Below, in pieces: positions 11,059-19,949 of a DNA stretch of 27,472 bases. Numbering within the stretch: position 1 is the stretch's first letter; the number at the start of each line of letters is the position of its first letter. The notes under the pieces are model-generated. The model saw only the letters and a program-made list of their open reading frames with translations, was not told where the DNA came from and searched no databases. A program made the translations under genes and the position numbers. This DNA is from Physocladia obscura. Taxonomy: Eukaryota; Chytridiomycota; Chytridiomycetes; Chytridiales; Chytriomycetaceae. The stretch is from NCBI GenBank assembly GCA_027596945.1, contig JADGJH010000160.1:1-27472 (forward strand), in the 5' to 3' direction.

Positions 11059-11754
11059 CCAGAAAGAAAGAGTAAAGGTGGCATTAAGATCAGAAATCTT
11101 CTTTACCTTTTTTTTTTTTTTTTTTGGCCTTCCAATAATGTTTATGTTTTTTGTTTTCTTGTGAGTTTGTTTTTTCTTTCTCTCCTCTCTTTTTTTTAAA
11201 TGGTGGAAGTTTTAGTATGATTTTCATTTTCAGAGCCTCTTGAGTCACTGATTTTTTTTGTTAGATGAACTTTAAGTTTTCCGTAAACATGTCTTCAGTA
11301 CTTTCAGAAAAATTCCTTACTTTCATTGACATACTTTTGCACAGTGCATAATTATATGGCAACTTTCCAATTCACGTTGCTGTTGAATTTTCAAGTTGAC
11401 AATTAGAGTTGAAACCAAGACAAGCAAACACAGTTCACGGCCACAAATTTAAGGATTCCTCAAGTAAATACGCTATAAAATTTCAACCCAAACTACTACA
11501 CACTTGTGATGCTCTTTGACGAAATCAAATGAACCTTATGTTTTAAAATACTATAGATCTGATGGGCGGTATTTTTTTTCAGTATAAAATGGAACTGATA
11601 TCCGTACACTTCCGATTGGCATAATTCAAAACAACTTTCAGTTAAACATGATTCGTATGAAGTTTTTAAACATCCTTTTTTTCGTGATTGAAGGTGCCAA
11701 GGCAAAAGTCTGTGTTGACAAATTAGAACGGAAAAAAATTAACAACGAAAATCA
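11059..11754. other. Spacer between SAC1 and the Osh3-like gene
   Basis: This 696-nt AT-rich spacer holds the SAC1 3' end (T-rich tracts at 11105-11126 and 11190-11199) and the upstream region of the oxysterol-binding protein gene. TATAAAA occurs at about 11474-11480 and at 11583-11589. A short upstream ORF is described separately. I see no RNA gene. Confidence 0.5.
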
Positions 11755-11767
11755 ATGCAAGAAGTGA
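11648..11767 (+). other. Upstream ORF overlapping the start of the Osh3-like gene
   Basis: ATG at 11648 opens a 39-codon frame (begins MIRMKFLNILFFVIEG) that ends with TGA at 11765-11767, past the main ATG at 11755 and in a different frame. If transcription starts at or before the TATAAAA at 11583, this uORF is in the leader and ribosomes that use it cannot then initiate at 11755 by simple reinitiation. The peptide starts like a short hydrophobic signal segment, which may be chance. Whether the leader includes it is not known. Confidence 0.4.
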
Positions 11768-14700
11768 CGGTGCGGCCGCGTTCAACGTTTCGACACTTTG
11801 TAACGGTGGAGACGGTGGGCAAAGAACTCGTGTGGAATTTCGGCACCAAACGCAGAAACATTTCTTTCGGGCTGTTCAAAGAAGCTGAAGTCAATGTCAA
11901 TGTCAATCCTCTAAACACAAATGCCAACGTTAACGCCAATGCCAACAACCTGAACATTCCCAGCGCGAGTACGAGCACAAACATAAGCACAGCAAGTGAG
12001 ATCAAGCAGCGTCGTATCAGCGCCGCACCGTTCCTTTCGCTGCGAAGGCGCGCCACTTCAGCAACTCCATCTGCCGAACCACAGCCGCCAACAACGGCAA
12101 TTGCAACGGGAAATGTGGCAGCAATTATCGGCAGCAACGCAAAAGAAAAAGAAAAGTTCGCAGAACGAGAACGCGAGAGGGAGAGGGAAAGAAACTCAGA
12201 AATAGAGTGGGAGAACGCGTCGCCGACACCCACGGTCATAACAGCAGGCAGTGTGGAAAAACACGGGGCCAACGGATTTAATGGGGTGAATAGTACGGGC
12301 GGCAATGGCAGCGCGCTGAATCTAGTTGAGCTACTGCCAATCGCACACTACGACTCGTCCAGGCTGACGGTCAAGGGTAGCTATCTGATCACGGTACCTG
12401 GCACGTACGTGCTCGTTTTTGATAACTCGTTCTCTGTCAACACGTCCAAATCTCTTTTCTTTTTTGTGGCTCTGCGCGATCCAACCACCACTCTGTCTCT
12501 CGCTTTGCCCCTCGCCGGCCCCCACTCCACACCCCTTGCAAACTCGCCTTCGCCCCCCAGCGCCGCTCCTCCCTCGGCCTCTGCCCTAGTTCTTACCCTT
12601 GCCCCGTCCCCTCCCTTGCCTGCAACTTCACCTGACTCCAGTAACACTCTCACCCCTAAAAATGTCTCGGGCTGGATTCTAAAGAAGGGCGACCGAAAAA
12701 TGCAAGGCTACTTGAAGCGCTGGCTTATCATTGATGCTGCCGGCTATCTCTCTTATTCAAAATCCCAAAACGGCCCTCCGCGCGCTGTTGTTTCTCTCAA
12801 CTCCACAGCTGTCCGGCTCGATTATGGTTTGTTTATGAAAGAATTGACAAACAAAGCCACACTAATTTTTTTCATTCATTTATTTAAAATTTCATCTTAT
12901 GTATTGCAGACAACTTTGGAATTGATATTGACACTGGTTCTGCCATATTTCATCTAAAGGCGCAGAATTTGCAAGATTTTCAAATGTGGGTCAGCGCTCT
13001 CCAATCACATTCCGCCGCTCCAAAATTCTCAAATTACCCTCTTTTACGGGGTGCTTCCGGATTTTCGAATTTCAGCTCATCGCAAATTGATGAAGCTGTT
13101 GGAAATTCTACAACAAATCGAGATTTCGGCAATGAAATAAATGACCTGAAAAAACAAATCGAAAAAGACCTATCGTTTCTATGGGAAAAATCATCTAGGA
13201 TCAAAGAATTGGCTGAATCTCATGGTATCATCACTGCGAGATACACTCAAAAATTTGTTCACTTCATTAAAAATGAAAAACAGACACATTTACAGTGTCG
13301 GACCTCTCCGCTGATCTTTGCAAGACAATAACTGAACTACAAGCTCATTTCCAAAAACTTTCTGATGCTGAGTCTACCAAACACGCAAAAACAATTTTAG
13401 CCTTAGATCAACTTGAATCTGCTTATCAACTTTGTCTTGCGGACAACAATAGTGTACGTTCTCAACACTCGCTTCCACAAGCAGATGAATCAATTTTTTT
13501 TCGATCAACTTTGAGAACTTCTGGCACCGCTTTTCGCAGCCCATCTGCAATCAATCGCCCACTCAGTATGGCTGCTTCGTTGCATGAAAGCGTTAAATCT
13601 GGCTCAATACAATTCTATGACGCTGTAGAATATGACTCTGATGAAAACAGTGACAACGAAAGCGATGCTGTTGTCACTGCTGGATCTAGAAGAGAATTTG
13701 ACGGACTGGAAAACGAATGGGCAAAGAAAAATAGCCTCTTTTTCGGCATTGGCAAAAGTCATGCTGCCAATTTTGCGCCTGCCGAAATCCACGTTATAGA
13801 GCAGGAAGACGAATACGATGTAGAAGAAAATTTCAAACGAGGAGACGATGACGAAGACAGCGGCCATGAGGATCGAATGACGATTAAATCTGTCCCAATA
13901 AATTACAACGCTATTGTTCAAAATAATGATAGCAATATTGACGACAGTTGCAATGACGGTTTAGACGAGGACATTGAAACAGTTGTTGGAGTAAACGCAA
14001 CAACTTCAACTGTTGTGGTGCGTCGAACGATGCTACCGGCTCCACCTGTGTCCATGGAAAACATTAGCGTGCTCTCAATACTGCGAAACAATGTCGGAAA
14101 AGATCTTTCGACGATTGCTATGCCGATTGCACTAAACGAGCCGCTTAATTTGTTGCAAAAGTTAGCAGAGGAGTTGGAGTACTGTGAATTGTTGGAAGCT
14201 GCAGCGGATGCGAAAAGTGTTGTTGATAGAATGGTTTTGATGTCGGCGTTTGCTATTTCTGGATATGCTTCAACAGTCCATAGAGCAGGGCGAAAACCTG
14301 TGAGTTTGGGCTTATTGACTCTAGTCTTGTTTTTCCAGTTTTTATATTTCCGTTAACTTTTTTTTCTTTTTTTTTCTTTTCACTGCTAGTTCAATCCACT
14401 TTTGGGTGAAACATATGAATGCATTCGGCCAGACAAAGGATTCAAATTTATTGCAGAAAAAGTGTCGCACCATCCACCCGTGATGTCTTGCTTTGCGGAA
14501 TCCCCAAAATATACGTTTTACCAAGATAATTTGGTTAAATCAAAGTTTTGGGGAAAATCCATGGAGCTTGTACCATCTGGAACAGGTTTGTATAATAAAT
14601 GCACAGAATTTTTTTCTTATTTTCTTTCCGAATTTTCATTCCATTTGATTTTTTTTTTTTTTTTTTTTTGGCAGTGAACGTGACTTTTCCCGAGAAGAAA

Positions 14701-15434
14701 GACCATCTCCAATGGTCTAAAGTTACAACATGTATGCGCAATGTATTTTCTGGAACTCGATACCTAGAACACTATGGCACAATGACAATTTCCAGTCTTT
14801 CAACTGGTATTAATTTATATGATTTGTTGATTTTGACTTTGATTTTGATTTTTTTGATTTTTTGTCGCAGGCTACACTTCAATCATAACCTTTAAGGAAT
14901 CTGGCTACTTTTCAAGCGCCAAGAACGAAGTATCTGCTGTTGTTTTTGACAACCGCGGGACTGAAGTGGCTTGGATGAGGTATAAAAGATAGATTAAAAA
15001 AATATACTCATCGTTTTTTTCTCAGCGGAAAATGGGACGAAGCTTTATATCGCTTTGAAAAATCAAGCCCAAATAACCTCCAAGTAGTCTGGCGCGCAAC
15101 TCCGTTCCCCACCAACCACACTCAAATGTACGGATTCACGCAATTTGCTGTTGAATTAAATGAACTCACGCCCGATATAACACCACTCCTGCCTATCACT
15201 GACACACGTTTCCGAACCGATCAGCGGTGGTATGAAGATGGCAGAATTGCGGATGCTGAGGCCGAAAAGTTGCGTCTTGAAGCGAAGCAGCGGGAAACTC
15301 GGCGGCGCATGGAAGCTGCGCAAGTTGTTTGGAGGCCGCGGTGGTTCGAGGAGGTTTCTGCTGGAGAATGGCAGTACAAGAAGGGATATTTTGAGAAGCG
15401 CGGGGCATTCACTGATATTGAAAGCATTTTCTAG
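11755..15434 (+). CDS. Osh3-like oxysterol-binding protein (GOLD-PH-FFAT-ORD)
   Basis: Lipid transfer and PI4P-sensing protein expected at ER-plasma membrane contacts. Exons: 11755-12826, 12910-13224, 13296-14299, 14390-14585, 14675-14806, 14871-14979 and 15026-15434; 1078 residues. A GOLD-like domain is read in two halves, residues 1-43 ([19 protein letters not shown]) and 189-244 ([18 protein letters not shown]), split by about 145 low-complexity residues. A Pro/Ala-rich linker leads to a PH domain at about 303-391 ([19 protein letters not shown] ... MWVSAL). A coiled region (400-480) precedes an acidic linker with the FFAT-like QFYDAVE at 568-574. The C-terminal ORD (about 700-1060) has EKVSHHPP at 820-827, the ORP signature (usually EQVSHHPP), and [20 protein letters not shown] and a WFE...[11 protein letters not shown] tail. 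Architecture matches yeast Osh3 rather than Osh1/2 (no ankyrins). Neighbour SAC1 is its known functional partner in yeast. Confidence 0.93.
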
Positions 15435-15602
15435 ACTTTTTTTTTTTTGTGCAATTGCTATGAAATAATTCAGATAATAATAATACGTTATTGCAAATAG
15501 CTTCAGAAATGTTGTTTTGTTTTTTCATAACTAAAGTTATACTATACTGCATTCATTTTACTATATTTTATTCTTATTATGCAATTAAAGAAATTGGACC
15601 AA
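15435..15602. other. Osh3-like gene 3' flank
   Basis: The stretch between the ORP stop and the tRNA gene is AT-rich with a 10-T run at about 15438-15448 and ATAATAATAATA after it. It presumably holds the polyadenylation region; nothing else is seen. Confidence 0.4.
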
Positions 15603-15674
15603 GCATACCTCGTATAACGGTTAGTACAGCTCGTTGTGGCCGAGCAAATCCAGGTTCGATTCCTGGGGTGTGCA
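15603..15674 (+). tRNA. tRNA-His (anticodon GTG)
   Basis: The sequence folds as a full cloverleaf. The acceptor stem GCATACC (15603-15609) pairs with GGTGTGC (15667-15673), including one T-G pair. The D arm is GTAT/GTAC around an AACGGTTA loop. The anticodon stem GCTCG/CGAGC encloses TTGTGGC, which places GTG at the anticodon. The T arm is CCAGG-TTCGATT-CCTGG, matching the B box. The variable loop is four bases (AAAT). A discriminator A at 15674 is normal for eukaryotic tRNA-His, whose G-1 is added after transcription. There is no intron. TTTT at 15678-15681 is the likely RNA polymerase III terminator. Confidence 0.95.
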
Positions 15675-17796
15675 CAGTTTTATTGTTTAGTTTTACATGA
15701 CTATTTTAATTTAGGTGATGCAAAGTAAATCTGTTCGTGACATATAATCCTGCAATATTCAGTCATTTGAACTCAAGTCAGTTTTATTGAATGGTTTGGA
15801 AGATGTGTGTGATATATGCATCCAAATCAGATTTGACTGAAAGACTGAAGTGAACTGTGAATTGCTGGTTCCATTTTGGGAAGTTTGTGGTGTATGGTTG
15901 AACTGTGCATTCAATGTATGGGGAGGCACAAGTCACCAATGACAGTAGACAAGCTGATGATGTCATTGGTGTTTGAACATATTTTTTTCTTCTCACAATG
16001 GCATAATTGTTATTGCACACATGTATTTTGAGCACTGGAAACAACAAAAATCACATTTTGTGCCCACAAAAATGAACATGACCACTTTTAAATAAATTTT
16101 CACATATTCAAACACATACTGGCAGTGCAATTTTTAGAGTTATCCCGTCAAATCTTGTGGATACTTCTGGAGAGATTAGGTACACCCTTCTATCTTTCAT
16201 ATTATTTTTACTATTTTTTGTTCTTCTTTAAAAATTGATAAATAAAAGAGTTGATTTCATAACTATTTTGTTGTATCCCAAAATTTGAAACTATTTGGTT
16301 AAGAATTAATGGAATTTTTTTTGAATACATTTTCAAAAAAAAAGTGTATTGAAATTTTGTTCTTTTTTTTGTGATACCTTTCTTCTGATTGCAGATGTGT
16401 CATCCACCATTATTCTTATCATTTTTTAATTCTCCTCTCCAACAGCCATGTCAACGAGGAAGCTACTTGGGAAAAGGACCTGATCTGACAGGCAATAAAC
16501 GCCATTCTTATTATCATGCAAAACATTGCCAAATTTGATTTTGAATACCAAGTTTGTGTCAACAGATGCACTTTCAATTATGTTTATACTCTGTCATCAG
16601 TTGACTCTGAAACTTTTCTGGATCTGGACAATTTTAATACCTCAAATCTTGAGTTGGCTATTCTCAATCAGTACTTCAATACAGACAACAATGACCAGCT
16701 TGACAAATTTGAATACAAAACTACTTTACCAAAGCCAGTTGATTCAAATTGTGTGCACGATTGAATGATTTGCTGCAAAATTACTGTAATCAAAAATGGA
16801 CATTGTGTAAATTTCAATCAACCAATTGCTACAGCATATATGTTTATGATTTTTGGACAAAACAAGAAACAAAAGAAGTTGGACTGGGCAATTAGCACTG
16901 GATCAAAAAGTAAGGTTTACGTGTCTGATTCTGGTGGTTAATCTAGTTAATTCTTTCACACCCTTCCATTTTTACTTATCTTCAAATCTATTTCACAGAA
17001 TATTTTGCAACTTGGGCTTAAAGATGAATCTTCTTAAGTGGAATGCTTGGAATCTAAAATATTGTACCAGAACAACAAACATCTGGACCAATTGAAAACT
17101 TTTTTCAGCTGTAAATTCAGTAACAAAATGATCTTTATCATGAAGAATATATAAATATAATTTGCTGCAATGTTATTTTTCATTTAATTTTTGAGAAGAA
17201 TAAAATTACATAATCTCTTGCTCCTTGTTGCCAAATTTTCTTGACCTTGCATTGAAAACACTGGTAACTTTGTAACTGGTCAAAAATGTTTTTTTTTGGA
17301 AATTATATTTCAAGAAAAGGCTAAATATGTTTGTCACAAACATTGACAAGGATTGCTGTTTACCCTCTTCATAAAGCTTTTTGAATTTCCTATTGATCAT
17401 TTCAAGATCCTCCAAGAATGAACAATAAGCTGGAAGAAAAATTGCAATGATTGCAAAACAATGGGAGATTTTCAGCTCTATCCATTATTCACATCATGCA
17501 ATTTCGAGTATATTGCCTGATTACGTTGTTGTATTCAGTCAGTCATATACAGCAATCCAGAAATAAATCACAATTAAATGTTTTAAAGTAACCATTGATA
17601 GTTGATGACTTTGCCATGCTGATTCCTTGAAAGAAATATCCATTCAAATAAGTGGCTCCTTTTGTCAGCTTAACTGTGTAAAACAAAATTTTCCAACATT
17701 TGCGACAATTTTTTTTTTTGCTGCGAAACTTCTAGTCATACATTTTTTTAACGTGTTTTTTAACATTTTACTTTAACCAAAAAAAAAAAAAAAAAA
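15675..17796. other. AT-rich intergenic region, no firm gene
   Basis: About 2.1 kb with no convincing gene. A minus-strand frame at 16047-15784 (87 codons, no intron) contains PYIECTVQPYTTNFPKWNQQFTV, loosely like the end of a C2 domain strand pattern. A plus-strand frame at 16516-16764 starts with ATG (82 residues, MQNIAKFDFEYQVCV...) and matches nothing I know. At 16444-16485 a translation SHVNEEATWEKDLI followed by TGA loosely resembles the chromodomain-like tail of Ty3/gypsy integrases. These may be scraps of a decayed element; none is supported as a gene. Confidence 0.4.
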
Positions 17797-18525
17797 TCAA
17801 GAATTCATAACCCATCCACGCCAAGTCAATCCTGCGTAAAAAAGGCTACAGTTTGTAAATCCAGCAAGCCGAAACAATTCTTCTTCACGTTCAGGTGATA
17901 CCGTGATATTTCTGTCTCGTGCGTGTTTGTCCAAAGTATCTGCAAACTTCCTGACAATATCTTCAGGTACTCCCGATCCAACTGCAAACTGAATATATCT
18001 GTTCAACAATACCAAATAATTCGAATCCTTTGGGTCCATGCAGTTATCCAAAACGACAAAAGGTGCATTTGGGGCCAACCTCTTTCGTATCTGCTTTAGG
18101 GTTTCGAGTTTCCCCTCGTCACTGGCATTGTCTGGAATCATGTGCAAGGTCATAAGGCAAGTTCCTGCATCGCAGCGATCATGAACTTCTGCGCTCGCGT
18201 CGCGGATGTACCCGGTGATCCATTTCACGCGTGACCCTGCAATTGAGGCACCAACAAACGACTTTGCTGATTCGAGCATGGGTTCCGATGGATCGATGGC
18301 AAGGAAAGTCCAAGCTTCACGGTCGTCAGCCATTGCTTTCAGTTCGAGTCCGCCACCTGCGCCGAGAACCAGAACGCGTGGCGACTGGTCGTGTTTGAGC
18401 TTTTCGTCCAAGAGCTGGATGACCATGCGGTGAATATCGCTGAATCCAGGAACAAAATCTTTTGGACCAGCGCGATAGTCTTTAGCTAGTGTAGTATAGA
18501 GGGCAACAGAAGGGTCTTGATTCAT
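17797..18525 (-). CDS. Class I SAM-dependent methyltransferase, intronless
   Basis: The minus-strand frame starts at the only available ATG (18525-18523) and gives 242 residues with no intron. The Rossmann-fold SAM site is clear: motif I VLVLGAGGGLEL at residues 51-62, an acidic ribose-binding residue in LAIDPSEPMLESA (Asp78), and a post-II segment CDAGTCLMTLHMIPD at 118-132. KRLAPNAPFVVLDNCMD is the usual motif III region. The overall pattern, with an N-terminal DFVPGFSDIHRMVIQLL helix before the SAM core, resembles bacterial free-standing methyltransferases of the UbiE/type-11 kind more than conserved fungal enzymes. The substrate cannot be inferred. The open frame runs on upstream of the ATG to about 18645 but without another ATG. 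A cluster of CCGAA repeats lies 60-100 nt upstream. The lack of introns, among intron-rich neighbours, fits acquisition from bacteria. Confidence 0.88.
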   Translation of the reverse strand: MNQDPSVALYTTLAKDYRAGPKDFVPGFSDIHRMVIQLLDEKLKHDQSPRVLVLGAGGGLELKAMADDREAWTFLAIDPSEPMLESAKSFVGASIAGSRVKWITGYIRDASAEVHDRCDAGTCLMTLHMIPDNASDEGKLETLKQIRKRLAPNAPFVVLDNCMDPKDSNYLVLLNRYIQFAVGSGVPEDIVRKFADTLDKHARDRNITVSPEREEELFRLAGFTNCSLFYAGLTWRGWVMNS

Positions 18526-19949
18526 TTCTGTTGCATGTCTTTTTGTGCGAGGATTGTTTTTGCTTTTTATACCTTTCAGAAACTTCGAAACTCCGAAACT
18601 CCGAAAATGCCGAAATCTCCGAATACGCAGATCTCTGGCCCGCAAATTTGGCCGTATCCATAAAAGTTGAATATAATAAGTAAATAACTTTGTACTTTCG
18701 TAATTTTAAAGGTGGAAATACTTGATGTTGGATTATATGTTGCAAAAAAAAGAAAGGTATTATAGATGCATTTTGTTTCTAAACTGTTCAAAAAATTGTG
18801 TACACAGTTGATTATTAATAAAATTGGGAATTCTGTTAGCAGTTAATATTTTCGTTCCTGATTTGCTTCAAACATACATTCTATCTTTATATATTGACAA
18901 CTGTAGTGATGCTGTACAAGAAGTTGAGGCATGGAAGAATACGCAAGTCCTTGCCAATCCACAATAGGTAATGATACCAATAAACCTAGAAGAGTTCTTC
19001 AAGACTACCTTCCACAATCACAATCATACCATCAGTTTTGTGGGTATGGATCAAATTAAATTAAGTGGCTACATGGACTCTAGAAATTACCTGGCAGCAT
19101 TTAGTCTATGCATACACCTACGGCTAAGCCAGAACTGCAAAATCTTATCATTTTCTTTCTGATTGAGGTTTCACCAAAAATTTCTACGTGGGAGTGAAAC
19201 AACTCTATGCCGTAACTAGTACGTCAAAAACCAGTCCAGTTGTGGCCACGCAACTTTCATTAGCCCTAAAGCATCAATTCAGGCTGCCAGAGCTTCTGCT
19301 GGTCAGAAGCTGCAAAGCAACCACTTACAATAAATCACGACCTAACAAACAAATAGAAGGTCTTTCATGACTGCGAAGTTCTGTAGGAGTGCTAAATAAA
19401 GTGAGCATTCAGTCAAGTTAGAGGCAGACATGCAAGGAAAGTTGTGCAAAAAAAGGAGGCTTGTGGAATTGCTATTTTGGAAAAGGAGGAGTAGCTGGGC
19501 TTAATTTGGAAAAGAAGGCTCAAAGAGTAAGAGAGGAAAATGCTACGAAACTTGACCGTACTTTATTATTTGCATGCAAGTTAATATCAATGCAAATGCC
19601 TCCAGCATTTGTCGTGCACTGTTCTGTTATTGAGAAAACAGGTGATGATATTCTGTTGGGAAACATGCATGAAACTTTCAGGGACTTAAAAGAATTAAAT
19701 GAGTGTTTTAGATGGGGTTGGCCAAACACTACTACCAAGAGTCTCTGAAGATTAGACAAATTGAATCAGAAATATTATTAGCAAAGAAGGAAAAAGTTTG
19801 TATTTTTCAAGAAAACCACAGGAGACATCAACTTTTGTTTTTCTTGCAACCCACACAATCAGAAGCAAAAACAAAAAACAAAACAAAACAAAAAAGCAAA
19901 GCAAACATAACAAACAAAACACACGCACAAATGATATCTCTTTCCAAAA
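18526..19949. other. Intergenic region with orphan open frames
   Basis: Between the methyltransferase start and the CSN1 stop there is no recognised gene. Short plus-strand frames follow each other: 18971-19162 (63 codons), 19188-19370 (60) and 19461-19748 (95). The last has a coding-like composition (KKAQRVREENATKLDRTLLF, PPAFVVHCSVIEKTGDD, LKELNECFRWGW) but no ATG at its start and no known relative. They may be pieces of a decayed gene or element. An A-rich run of AAAACAAAAC units lies at 19866-19920. Confidence 0.4.
18586..18623 (-). promoter_or_regulatory. Tandem TTTCGGAG-like repeats upstream of the methyltransferase
   Basis: CG dinucleotides recur at 18586, 18594, 18602, 18611 and 18620 inside near-copies of CCGAAANN (TTTCGGAG on the gene's strand), with 8-8-9-9 nt spacing. 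The block lies about 60-100 nt upstream of the methyltransferase ATG. The regular spacing and promoter-proximal place suggest a cluster of factor-binding sites; it could also be a short minisatellite. Confidence 0.4.

Noticed and set aside
11755..11767. Whether the 11648 ORF is an N-terminal exon of the ORP
   Set aside because: It is in a different frame and no splice donor before its stop joins it to the ORP frame; the ORP ATG at 11755 already gives the expected GOLD start.
15784..16047. Minus-strand 87-codon frame as a C2-domain gene
   Set aside because: The likeness is limited to a short WNQQFTV-type segment, key calcium-binding Asp residues are not evident, and there is no gene context.
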